DNA from: Anaerostipes sp.
GTDB taxonomy: Bacteria > Bacillota > Clostridia > Lachnospirales > Lachnospiraceae
Direction of reading: 5' to 3'
DNA: 64,000 nt
NCBI GenBank assembly: GCA_028704435.1
Contig: JAQWFL010000003.1
Location: 1-64,000, forward strand
Shown here: piece by piece, positions 56,771 to 64,000 of the stretch
Layout: each line of letters begins with the position of its first letter
How positions within the stretch are numbered: the stretch's first letter is position 1
The notes under the pieces: generated by a model
What the model was told of the DNA's origin: nothing
Databases searched by the model: none
What the model saw: the letters and a program-made list of their open reading frames with translations, nothing else
Position numbers and translations under genes: made by a program

Positions 56771-57463
56771 TTAAGCAAACTTTGTAGTATCTAATTTGAT
56801 ACCAGGTCCCATTGTTGCAGTAATTGTGACATTCTTAAAGTATTGTCCCTTTGCTGCAGATGGTTTTGCTTTAACAATTGCATCTATTAACGTTTGGAAG
56901 TTGTCCGCTAATTGTTCTTCTGTAAAAGAAGCTTTTCCTACTGGCACATGAATAATGTTAGCTTTATCTAATCTATATTCAATCTTACCAGCTTTAATTT
57001 CTTCAATGGCTTTTGTTACATCCATTGTTACTGTTCCGGCTTTTGGATTTGGCATTAAACCTTTAGGTCCAAGGTCACGTCCTAAACGACCAACAACACC
57101 CATCATGTCTGGAGTTGCTACAACAACATCAAAGTCAAACCAGTTTTCCTTTTGGATCTTTGGTACAAGTTCTTCAGCTCCAACGAAGTCAGCTCCTGCT
57201 GCCTTTGCTTCTTCTGCTTTTGCATCCTTAGCGAATACAAGAACTTTAACTTTCTTTCCAGTTCCGTGAGGAAGTACAACCGCTCCACGGATTTGTTGAT
57301 CTGCTTGACGTCCATCGACACCTAAACGGATATGTGCTTCAATTATTTCATCAAACTTTGCGTTTGCTGCTTGTTTTACTAATGCAACAGCTTCTTGTGT
57401 ATCGTAAACTTTTGTTCTGTCTACTAATTTAGCTGCTTCTGCATATCTCTTACCTTTTTTCAT
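56771..57463 (-). CDS. rplA: 50S ribosomal protein L1
   Basis: 230 residues, full length. Typical L1 sequence: [60 protein letters not shown]1 binds 23S rRNA in the stalk and can repress its own operon. It is the last gene of the rpmG-secE-nusG-rplK-rplA operon and has a clear terminator. Confidence 0.98.
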   Translation of the reverse strand: MKKGKRYAEAAKLVDRTKVYDTQEAVALVKQAANAKFDEIIEAHIRLGVDGRQADQQIRGAVVLPHGTGKKVKVLVFAKDAKAEEAKAAGADFVGAEELVPKIQKENWFDFDVVVATPDMMGVVGRLGRDLGPKGLMPNPKAGTVTMDVTKAIEEIKAGKIEYRLDKANIIHVPVGKASFTEEQLADNFQTLIDAIVKAKPSAAKGQYFKNVTITATMGPGIKLDTTKFA

Positions 57464-57559
57464 TCTAAAATACCTCCTGTGGTGTTATCGGGAAGAAGCC
57501 CCTCCCACGATTAAAAATCTAATTATAATTACTAAAACTGGTAGATGAGCATCACTTGT

Positions 57560-57622
57560 TAAAGTGTTGCACTTTATGAGTAGGTTCAAACTTATAAAGT
57601 GTTGCACTTTATGAGTAGGTTC
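57560..57622. repeat. Tandem repeat with hairpin between rplK and rplA
   Basis: Two identical 28-base copies (57560-57587 and 57595-57622) with a 35-base period. Each contains the perfect hairpin AAAGTG TTG CACTTT and then ATGAGTAGGTTC. They lie in the 266-base gap between rplK and rplA, unusually long for adjacent genes of one operon. They may be processing, attenuation or protein-binding sites in the transcript. Confidence 0.85.
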
Positions 57623-57729
57623 GATTTACTAAACTCAATCGTCGTCTTCGACTTGATTTCGTTAAGCTCCCTCGAACGGACTTCGTACTAAGTGCGTTCT
57701 TCATTTTCAATTCGAACTTACTAAGTACT

Positions 57730-58155
57730 CTAGTCCTCTACTTCGATTCCCATACTTCTTGCTGTTCCTGCGATCATGCTCATAGCAGTTTCAATTGTTG
57801 CAGCATTTAAGTCTTTCATCTTTGTTTCAGCGATTTGTTGTAAGTCTGCCTTTGTTACTTTTGCAACCTTAACTCTGTTAGGTTCTCCAGATCCTGATTG
57901 AATCTTAGCGGCTTTCTTTAATAAGACTGCTGCTGGTGGAGTCTTAGTAATGAAGCTAAAGCTTCTGTCTTGATATACTGTGATTACAACTGGAATTAAT
58001 AAATCTCCTTGATCTGCTGTTCTAGCATTAAATTCCTTTGTAAACTGTACAATGTTTACTCCATGTTGTCCAAGAGCTGGTCCAACTGGTGGAGCTGGTG
58101 TTGCCTTTCCTGCTTGAATTTGAAGTTTAATTAATCCTTCTACTTTCTTTGCCAT
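57730..58155 (-). CDS. rplK: 50S ribosomal protein L11
   Basis: 141 residues, full length, with [20 protein letters not shown], the proline-rich hallmark, and [15 protein letters not shown] at the end. L11 binds the GTPase-associated centre of 23S rRNA and is needed for the stringent response. Located between nusG and rplA. Confidence 0.98.
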   Translation of the reverse strand: MAKKVEGLIKLQIQAGKATPAPPVGPALGQHGVNIVQFTKEFNARTADQGDLLIPVVITVYQDRSFSFITKTPPAAVLLKKAAKIQSGSGEPNRVKVAKVTKADLQQIAETKMKDLNAATIETAMSMIAGTARSMGIEVED

Positions 58156-58209
58156 ATCGTTAACCTCCTGATATTGTGGTATTTACGGGATAACCCTCCC
58201 ACGTTACAA

Positions 58210-58761
58210 TTACTCTGCTTTTCTAATATCTGCAAAATCGATTTCCACTGATGTTCCACGTCCAAACATCTCAACTTCAATGTTGATTGTCTGCTTGTGT
58301 TCATTTACTGCAGTGACTGCACTTGTAGTACCTTCCCAAGCCCCAGAAATAACTACAATCATATCTCCTACTTCTATATCAATATCAATCTTTTCGCGTA
58401 CTGGTCTTTCTTCTTCAGCATTACCAGTAGTGCTGATTCCTAAAGGTTTCATCTCTGCCGGTGACAATGGAACTGGTTTTGATCCAGGTCCAACAAACCC
58501 TGTGACTCCTCTAGTATTACGAACAACGTACCATGTATCATCATTCATATCCATGTGAATTAACACATAACCTGGAAACATCTTCTTGGAAACTTGTTTT
58601 TTCACACCATTCTTCAATTCTACTACATCTTGAAGTGGTACTCGAACTTCTAAAATCTGATCTTGAAGCTTACGATTCTCGATTGTCTTCTCGATATTTG
58701 CTTTTACTTTGTTCTCATAACCAGAGTAGGTGTGAACTACATACCAATTATATTCTGCCAT
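58210..58761 (-). CDS. nusG: Transcription termination/antitermination factor NusG
   Basis: 183 residues. The NGN domain (YNWYVVHTYSGYENKVKANI, then FPGYVLIHMDMND) is followed by the KOW domain (VGDMIVVISGAWEGTTSAVT). NusG tightens transcription elongation and links it to translation. It lies between secE and rplK as in most Firmicutes. Confidence 0.98.
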   Translation of the reverse strand: MAEYNWYVVHTYSGYENKVKANIEKTIENRKLQDQILEVRVPLQDVVELKNGVKKQVSKKMFPGYVLIHMDMNDDTWYVVRNTRGVTGFVGPGSKPVPLSPAEMKPLGISTTGNAEEERPVREKIDIDIEVGDMIVVISGAWEGTTSAVTAVNEHKQTINIEVEMFGRGTSVEIDFADIRKAE

Positions 58762-58772
58762 CTTATTCTCCT

Positions 58773-58970
58773 TTACCCTACGAGTAATTTAATCACATAT
58801 TGGAATCCCATATCAAGGATTGCCACAATGATTCCAATTACAATCGTCCAAATAACTACGACAGTAGTTTCCTTCGCAACGGTTTCTTTCGTTGACCAAA
58901 TGATTCTACCAAACTCAGCTTTTAGCTCTTTGAACCAATTTGATTTGCTATTCTTTTTGGTATTCTCCAT
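58773..58970 (-). CDS. secE: Preprotein translocase subunit SecE
   Basis: 65 residues with one C-terminal membrane segment (VVIWTIVIGIIVAILDMGFQ) and the conserved WFKELKAEFGRIIWSTKE amphipathic helix. It stabilises SecY. Position before nusG is standard. Confidence 0.97.
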   Translation of the reverse strand: MENTKKNSKSNWFKELKAEFGRIIWSTKETVAKETTVVVIWTIVIGIIVAILDMGFQYVIKLLVG

Positions 58971-59001
58971 GTGTTCACTTCCTTAATAAACCTTGCTTTA
59001 A

Positions 59002-59151
59002 TTACTTTGTTTCTTTGTGTAATGTGTGTTTCTTACAGAACTTACAATACTTCTTTGTTTCCATACGATCTGGATGATTTTTCTTATCTTTCATCATATC
59101 GTAGTTACGTTGCTTACATTCTGTACATTCTAATGTGATTTTTGTGCGCAC
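59002..59151 (-). CDS. rpmG: 50S ribosomal protein L33 (zinc-binding form)
   Basis: 49 residues from GTG at 59151, 7 bases after GGAGGT. Sequence [17 protein letters not shown], ending [17 protein letters not shown], contains two CxxC pairs, so it is the zinc-binding (C+) form. First gene of the operon, immediately after the promoter at 59237-59265. Confidence 0.97.
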   Translation of the reverse strand: MRTKITLECTECKQRNYDMMKDKKNHPDRMETKKYCKFCKKHTLHKETK

Positions 59152-59236
59152 AACTTCCACCTCCATTTAAAATTTGTTTGTCTCTTTTTTGACATAAAAA
59201 AAAGACCTTCTTCCAACGCTAAAGTCTAGCTTTATA

Positions 59237-59265
59237 ACTATAGCACGGATAAAAGTCTCTGTCAA
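59237..59265 (-). promoter_or_regulatory. Strong sigma-A promoter for rpmG-secE-nusG-rplK-rplA
   Basis: On the minus strand TTGACA (59265-59260), a 17-base spacer and TATAGT (59242-59237). Transcription should begin near 59230, about 80 bases before rpmG. The leader carries a short hairpin (AAGTCTAGC region) and a run of T at about 59198. Confidence 0.85.
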
Positions 59266-59313
59266 ATAATTTTTCAGACAATTCAATAAATCATAAATTG
59301 TCCTTTTTCTGTA

Positions 59314-59742
59314 TCAATGAATCTTTTTATGTACCTGCTTAATTGCAGCAACCAAGGCTCTTTCTTTTCCCGTCAGCTTGCCTCTCTCTGGTGCGTAATA
59401 ATTTCCATCAAACTTTGGATACTTTTCTTTAATATACTTATCAACATCCAGCCCTATGTACTCTGTAGCTTCTCGCCTCTTAATTTCAAAGGTATTCCCT
59501 TCATCAATCATTGCCTTTACAATCTTATGCTCACGATTCACTGCAATTATAATCTGATAAGACTCCGCAAAAATACTATCTTGGTTAATCCCAAATCCAA
59601 CTGTATATTGACCTTCATAGGTTTTCTTGAATTTCTCATAATTCTCCTGCATTTTCTTTGAATGATCCCGAGATAAAAGAGAATAAATAACAAATAAAAA
59701 AATAAAAACCCCAAGTAATAAAAAACCAAAAAAAGTATTCAC
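59314..59742 (-). CDS. Single-pass membrane protein, unknown function
   Basis: About 142 residues from GTG at 59742, 6 bases after GGGAGG. Residues 3-25 form one membrane segment (FFGFLLLGVFIFLFVIYSLL), followed by a charged cytoplasmic domain. A stretch (YTVGFGINQDSIFAESYQII, then EHKIVKAMIDEGNTF) faintly recalls the GutM glucitol-activator fold. That is a weak guess. It stands alone between the germination genes and rpmG. Confidence 0.7.
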   Translation of the reverse strand: MNTFFGFLLLGVFIFLFVIYSLLSRDHSKKMQENYEKFKKTYEGQYTVGFGINQDSIFAESYQIIIAVNREHKIVKAMIDEGNTFEIKRREATEYIGLDVDKYIKEKYPKFDGNYYAPERGKLTGKERALVAAIKQVHKKIH

Positions 59743-59859
59743 ACAAAACCTCCCTATAAAAAGCAACTACACTCAATAACATATATTAAAAACAGAATAG
59801 CATGGGAGTCCTCCCCTGTCAAACACCCTTGGCACCATGTCACTTTTATAGAAAGCTTT

Positions 59860-60321
59860 TCATCTTGCCAAAACCTGCTGCATATATTCTCCGAAAGAAA
59901 TGGGCAGCTTCTTTTCCACCGCAAATAACTTCCTCATTTCTTTTTTCGTCGTTACTATATCCACTGATTTTGATATTTCCCTCTCATGACTTAATGTATT
60001 TACGGCTTTTTTATCCATAGGCTTAATTACAATCAGCTTTAACTGGCTGAAATTAAGAGGTCTTCCCATCCGCTTTTCCCAGATTTTCTTTCCTTTTTGG
60101 AAGTCTTTTGCATGGATGGTAACCGTTTTCGATGGCACTTTGATTCCTCCATTGTCCGTTATTTTGGATGTATCTGCCACAGAATAGTAGTATAGATAAC
60201 TGTTCCCTATATCTTCAACTCCCATGGCAAGGACATAGTCATAAGTTTCCACTGAATTCATTTTCTGGCATCCCGTTATAGCCAAACAAAAAAAACATAC
60301 AAATAGTATTTTAACCTTCAT
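59860..60321 (-). CDS. GerC-type germination lipoprotein, short form
   Basis: About 153 residues from ATG at 60321. A lipobox (LAITGC, lipid on Cys18) ends the signal peptide. The start of the GerC N-terminal domain follows (VETYDYVLAMGVEDIG, then KMGRPLNFSQLKLIVIKP-like RMGRPLNFSQLKLIVIK). Usual GerC proteins have 350-400 residues, so most of domains 2 and 3 are absent. The gene ends cleanly (EYMQQVLAR, stop). It overlaps the gene upstream by 11 bases. Either a reduced form or an old truncation. Confidence 0.8.
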   Translation of the reverse strand: MKVKILFVCFFCLAITGCQKMNSVETYDYVLAMGVEDIGNSYLYYYSVADTSKITDNGGIKVPSKTVTIHAKDFQKGKKIWEKRMGRPLNFSQLKLIVIKPMDKKAVNTLSHEREISKSVDIVTTKKEMRKLFAVEKKLPISFGEYMQQVLAR

Positions 60322-60838
60322 ATTGACCTCTCTCCCAGTAAAACAATAATGCAATATTAGCAATGAGCAGCCACCAACCACATTTCCTGTTATCTTGAAA
60401 ACACTGACAAATCCATCTTGTTCCAAGGAAAATAACCGCACAATTAATCCATTTTAATTTATCATAAGAAAAAAATGCAGTGCTGTAGCTAATAAACATA
60501 GCCATTCCAAGACATAATCCTATAAGCAAGAATCCAAGAAAAAATACTTGGACTTTGCCAAGACTTCCATTTTTCCATCCCAACCCAGTGAATATTAAAT
60601 AGAAAACAGCTCCTGGAAGTAATGGGAAGTAACAAATATGACGGAATACTCGATTTCTTGCACTTTGCTTAAGGTTGCATATATATAAGGTAATGAGAAT
60701 TGGAAGAATCCCCATAAAGTAAAAATTAATGCCAGGGAGCATATAAATGCTTGAAAGATGAAGAAGCATATAATATAGAAAGCATCCTGACACAATGCAT
60801 CCAAGATAACCGATGATTCCTTTTATTTTATTTGCCAT
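60311..60838 (-). CDS. GerB-type germination permease, short form
   Basis: 175 residues with five or six membrane segments (for example IIGYLGCIVSGCFLYYMLLH and VFFLGFLLIGLCLGMAMFI). Full GerB permeases of the APC superfamily have about 360 residues and ten segments. Its identity rests on position between GerA and GerC genes and on hydrophobicity; no GerB signature is certain. It begins 7 bases after the gerA stop. Confidence 0.6.
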   Translation of the reverse strand: MANKIKGIIGYLGCIVSGCFLYYMLLHLSSIYMLPGINFYFMGILPILITLYICNLKQSARNRVFRHICYFPLLPGAVFYLIFTGLGWKNGSLGKVQVFFLGFLLIGLCLGMAMFISYSTAFFSYDKLKWINCAVIFLGTRWICQCFQDNRKCGWWLLIANIALLFYWERGQYEG

Positions 60839-60844
60839 ATCAAT

Positions 60845-62293
60845 CTAATCTCCTCGTCTTTTTTTTGCATGATTTTTTGTAAACCAAGGACGGTATTTCA
60901 TTTTTTCAAGAGAACCTCGAATCAAATAGTCATGGGTACGCCAGATTTTAGGATAAACATAGGGAATCTGAAAGTTTTCCATTGCATACAAATGAGTAAA
61001 AATTGCAAAGAAACCTAAAAAGAAGCCATATAATCCCCATAGTCCACTTGTTATAATTAAGAAGAATTTCAGTAAGCGAAATGCGCCTGCAAAGCCTTCA
61101 TTTGGCGCACAAAATGTTGCAATAGCTGTAAACGCAACCACAATGACCACAATGGTACTTACAATATGTGCATCTACAGCCGCCTGTCCCACAATAAGTC
61201 CTCCCACAATCCCAATGGTTCCCCCAAGCTGCCCTGGAAGACGAATTCCTGCTTCTCTAAGAAGTTCAAAGGCAATTTCCATCATAAGAACTTCCGTCAA
61301 AACAGAACATGGCACCCCCTCTCTTGCCGATACCAACGCAAGGAGAAAGGTGGTTGGAATCACTTCTGGGTGCCAATTTGCAACTGCAATGTAAAGCCCC
61401 GGCAGTCCAATTGCTATAAATCCCCCAATATACCGCAGAATTCTTGCAAAATCTGCGACTCCCTGACGATAATAATAGTCGTCACTTGCTTGAAAAAATG
61501 TATTCATTGTCGCAGGAAGCAAAATGACCTCTGGAGAATTATCCACAACAACGGCAATTCTCCCTTCCAACAATCCACTTGCTGTTTTATCTGGTCGCTG
61601 GGTCAGTTGATAACTAGGAAACGGAGTCCAGTGGTTCTCCTCCATATACTGGCCTAACATTCCTGCATCTAGGATTTCATCCACGAAAATATTATTTATT
61701 TTATTTTTGACTTCTTTTAAAATATCTGGTTTTACCAAATCATCAATATACATAATTGCAATATCTGTTTTGGTTCTTGTCCCAACCTGAAGACTTTTTA
61801 CTTTCATTCTAGAATCTCTCACTCTTCGGCGAATCAATGCTGTATTCATTCGAAGGCTCTCTAGAAAACTATCTTTTGGTCCAATCATGGTAGATTCTTC
61901 CTCTGCCTTTTGAACACCTCTCGTAGGAAATAATTTGCTGGAAATTAATATTCCTTCTCTCATTCCATCTACAAACACCATGGTATTTCCTGAAAGTACT
62001 GCTGTCACTGCGTCTTCTAACGTTGTCACCTTTTTTTGATCTGCAGTCTCAATCCTCCCTTTAGGGCCATTTTCTTGAATCAACGGACGAAGTACAAAGT
62101 CTCGGATTAGTGCAGCATCTGTTAATCCATCTGTATAAATAATATAAATTTCGGTTTTATTTTCAATGGCAAACCTCTTCTTTACAACATCACTACAGTC
62201 CGCAAATATTTCTTCCATTTTTTCTATATTTTTTTCTAAATCTTCTTCTATATTCCCCACAATTTTGTGGACACGATTATGGTATTTGTCCAA
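60845..62293 (-). CDS. GerA-type spore germination receptor subunit
   Basis: About 482 residues from TTG at 62293, which is 9 bases after AGGAGG; an upstream ATG would place the SD inside the gene. A soluble N-terminal domain (residues 1-240) precedes about five membrane segments. Signature stretches include GLLEGRIAVVVDNSPEVILL, ILRYIGGFIAIGLPGLYIA, EGVPCSVLTEVLMMEIAFEL and LPGQLGGTIGIVGGLIVGQA. It forms the germinant-sensing complex in the spore inner membrane with the two genes downstream. Confidence 0.93.
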   Translation of the reverse strand: MDKYHNRVHKIVGNIEEDLEKNIEKMEEIFADCSDVVKKRFAIENKTEIYIIYTDGLTDAALIRDFVLRPLIQENGPKGRIETADQKKVTTLEDAVTAVLSGNTMVFVDGMREGILISSKLFPTRGVQKAEEESTMIGPKDSFLESLRMNTALIRRRVRDSRMKVKSLQVGTRTKTDIAIMYIDDLVKPDILKEVKNKINNIFVDEILDAGMLGQYMEENHWTPFPSYQLTQRPDKTASGLLEGRIAVVVDNSPEVILLPATMNTFFQASDDYYYRQGVADFARILRYIGGFIAIGLPGLYIAVANWHPEVIPTTFLLALVSAREGVPCSVLTEVLMMEIAFELLREAGIRLPGQLGGTIGIVGGLIVGQAAVDAHIVSTIVVIVVAFTAIATFCAPNEGFAGAFRLLKFFLIITSGLWGLYGFFLGFFAIFTHLYAMENFQIPYVYPKIWRTHDYLIRGSLEKMKYRPWFTKNHAKKRRGD

Positions 62294-62329
62294 AAAAATG
62301 CACCTCCTAATATTCATAGGATGTGCATT
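62292..62329 (-). terminator. Terminator of ispE-gntR overlapping the gerA ribosome site
   Basis: On the minus strand AATGCACATCCTA pairs with TAGGAGGTGCATT (12 of 13) around a 7-base loop, followed by TTTTTTT. The 3' arm contains the AGGAGG SD of gerA and the T run reaches its TTG start. The same element can therefore end the upstream transcript and hide the gerA SD in read-through RNA. Confidence 0.8.
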
Positions 62330-62349
62330 TTCTGAATTCTAATTCTATT

Positions 62350-63030
62350 TTATTGTTCTGATTGTTGAATATTTCGAATTACAGTCTCTTCTTGATTCTC
62401 AATATGAGTCTTCATAATTCTTCTTGCTTCCAACTTATCTCCGTCAAACATGGCTTTTACCAGCTCCTTATGCTCCCGAAGAAGTACTGAGTGATACTCT
62501 TGATCTTTGACATATTCCAATCGATAGCGATACATCTGCTCTCGAAGATTGTTGATAATCGTAATCAGCCGCTTATTTTGGGTTGCCTCGAAAATAATAT
62601 CATGAAAATCCATGTCTGTATCTGCAATCCCAGCATCATCTTGTTTTTCAATAGCCTCTTCAAATGCCCTTAATGCTGATATAATCTTTTCTTTAAATTC
62701 GCCATTTAATCGTTCTGTTGCAAGTTCCGCTGCTAATTCTTCCAAGGAACTTCGAACTTCTAATACATCTCTTAAATCCTTCTCTGTAATCTTAGCAACT
62801 TCTGCTCCCTTTCTAGGAATCATGACCACGAGGCCTTCTAATTCCAACTTACGAATGGCTTCCCTCACTGGAGTACGGCTAACACCTAATCGATTTGCCA
62901 GCGCAATCTCCATAAGTCTTTCTCCTGGTGCAAATTCTCCCGTAATAATTGCTTGTCTTAATGTATTAAACACTACATCACGAAGTGGTAAATACTCGTT
63001 TACATTTACTTGTAACTTATCACTGCTCAT
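62350..63030 (-). CDS. GntR-family (FadR-like) transcriptional regulator
   Basis: 226 residues. The winged helix is at residues 10-75 (LRDVVFNTLRQAIITGEFAP, GVSRTPVREAIRKLELEGLV). An FCD effector domain follows (residues 85-215) with metal-binding Asp and His residues (DTDMDFHDIIFEATQNK). GGAGG precedes ATG at 63030. It overlaps ispE by 11 bases, an arrangement that may be conserved in the family; target unknown. Confidence 0.92.
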   Translation of the reverse strand: MSSDKLQVNVNEYLPLRDVVFNTLRQAIITGEFAPGERLMEIALANRLGVSRTPVREAIRKLELEGLVVMIPRKGAEVAKITEKDLRDVLEVRSSLEELAAELATERLNGEFKEKIISALRAFEEAIEKQDDAGIADTDMDFHDIIFEATQNKRLITIINNLREQMYRYRLEYVKDQEYHSVLLREHKELVKAMFDGDKLEARRIMKTHIENQEETVIRNIQQSEQ

Positions 63031-63916
63031 CTTTTGTTCCTCCTATAATCTCTCTTCCCACTGGGTCTACAACATATGCCTGCTTCACTTCCTTAATGCT
63101 ACGCATTGCTCTCAATGCCTTATATGCTGTATTCTTTGAGGTAAAAATTCCAAACACGGTAGGTCCGCTCCCACTCATCAACGCTTTTCTTGCTCCGTAT
63201 TCTTCTAAAAACTCCTTAATTTCCTGTATTACTGGATAATTTGGAATTGTTACTGTCTCTAATACATTCTCCAGTCTGTCACATATTCCCTTTAAATCCT
63301 CATTTTTAATGGAATCTACAATCCCTTCAATATCTGGATGAAAGGTATTCTCATCTAGTTTCAGGTTATTATAGACAAACTTTGTAGACACACTAATTCC
63401 TGGCTTTGCAACTAATATGCAGCACCTTGGCATAGGCGGAAGCATGGTAAGCTTCTCTCCAATTCCCTCTGCCAATACAGTTCCCCCTACGACACAATAA
63501 GGAACGTCTGCACCTAAAGTTACTCCTATATCACACAATTCTTCCTTAGATAATCCAAGGCAAAACAACTGATTCATCCCACGCAGAGCCGCCGCACAGT
63601 CAGTACTTCCTCCTGCCATACCTGCCGCTACCGGAATTTTCTTCTCAAGTTTGGCTCTAACCCCTTCTTTAATTCCGTATCTCTCCTTCATGGTCAAAAT
63701 TGCACGATAAATGAGATTGTTCTTGTCAATTGGTAGAAAATCAAAATTGGTTGTGAGACGAATCTTATCTTCAGGAATCTTGCAAAGTGTCAGTTTGTCA
63801 AAAAGTCCGACGGTCTGCATTACCATGCTCAATTCGTGATATCCATCTTCTCGTCTTTGAATTACATCTAACCCCAAGTTTATCTTCCCATAAGCCTTTA
63901 ATTCCACCTTATCCAT
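63020..63916 (-). CDS. ispE: 4-diphosphocytidyl-2-C-methyl-D-erythritol kinase
   Basis: 298 residues of the GHMP kinase family. Motifs: KAYGKINLGLDVIQRREDGY, VPVAAGMAGGSTDCAAALRG-type ATP loop, and ALMSGSGPTVFGIF. It phosphorylates an intermediate of the non-mevalonate isoprenoid pathway, and so supplies undecaprenyl phosphate used by the polysaccharide genes. The ATG at 63916 has GAGGAG 8 bases upstream; a TATAAT lies near 63975. Confidence 0.95.
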   Translation of the reverse strand: MDKVELKAYGKINLGLDVIQRREDGYHELSMVMQTVGLFDKLTLCKIPEDKIRLTTNFDFLPIDKNNLIYRAILTMKERYGIKEGVRAKLEKKIPVAAGMAGGSTDCAAALRGMNQLFCLGLSKEELCDIGVTLGADVPYCVVGGTVLAEGIGEKLTMLPPMPRCCILVAKPGISVSTKFVYNNLKLDENTFHPDIEGIVDSIKNEDLKGICDRLENVLETVTIPNYPVIQEIKEFLEEYGARKALMSGSGPTVFGIFTSKNTAYKALRAMRSIKEVKQAYVVDPVGREIIGGTKDEQ

Positions 63917-64000
63917 TCAAGTTTCTCCTCATTTATGTACTTAATATTGTTTCGTGTATACAATACATTATAATATTGTTCTTATAAAAATGCAATCTTT

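Noticed and set aside
59314-59742. Calling the single-pass protein GutM
   Set aside because: The resemblance is limited to a short stretch and there are no sugar-alcohol genes nearby.
1-64000. CRISPR arrays, tRNA or rRNA genes
   Set aside because: No regularly spaced repeats and no tRNA or rRNA core sequences were noticed on either strand by eye; a covariance search was not possible.

Overview
The window reads as low-GC, spore-forming Clostridia, most likely a gut Lachnospiraceae. The signs are a GerA-type germination operon, a CpsB/CpsC/CpsD exopolysaccharide head module, a Tn1549/CTn-type integrative conjugative element (ICE), and strong GGAGG Shine-Dalgarno (SD) sites. The species cannot be named from sequence alone. 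Almost everything is on the minus strand, so the functional order runs right to left.

Region 1 (1-18.8 kb) is part of an ICE. It holds a conjugation module (C40-peptidase-type protein, VirB4, PrgI, VirB6-like, Maff2, VirD4 coupling protein, PcfB-like protein), an antirepressor, a RepA-type initiator, a decayed Cna-B surface protein, two sigma-like regulators, an XRE repressor, a face-to-face promoter/operator and an XRE/ImmA pair. The integrase and relaxase are not visible here. Two selfish elements sit in the conjugation genes: a 136-residue mini-intein inside the VirB4 P-loop, and what looks like the 5' end of a group II intron in the C40-peptidase gene at the window edge.

Region 2 (18.8-26.2 kb) is a nest of mobile DNA. 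A trio of overlapping tyrosine recombinase genes (a RIT-type element) is bounded by 33-bp inverted repeats and identical 28-bp repeats. Its first gene is split by an IS21-family element with a 5-bp target duplication. The element is flanked on both sides by inverted C-terminal remnants of two different IS66 transposases, cut at the same conserved motif.

Region 3 (26.2-55.1 kb) is an exopolysaccharide locus read right to left: cpsB, cpsC, cpsD, two Ig-like secreted proteins, a truncated and an intact priming sugar-phosphate transferase, a nucleotide-sugar 4-epimerase, UDP-glucose dehydrogenase, a WecG-type transferase, acetyltransferase, two GT4 transferases, UDP-GlcNAc 2-epimerase, a polymerase, a GT8 transferase, a TupA-like ATP-grasp protein, a flippase, an acyltransferase, glmS, and a truncated acyltransferase. 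glmS carries two separate insertions (IS21 and IS66, each with an 8-bp target duplication). Removing both restores an exact 612-codon frame. A 13-base G run occupies the SD position of the intact priming transferase and may make it phase variable.

Region 4 (55.3-64 kb) is core genome: a MATE transporter, the rpmG-secE-nusG-rplK-rplA operon with a strong promoter and terminator, a compact germination operon with unusually short second and third genes, a GntR regulator and ispE. The terminator after the ispE-gntR pair overlaps the SD and U-run of the germination operon's first gene.
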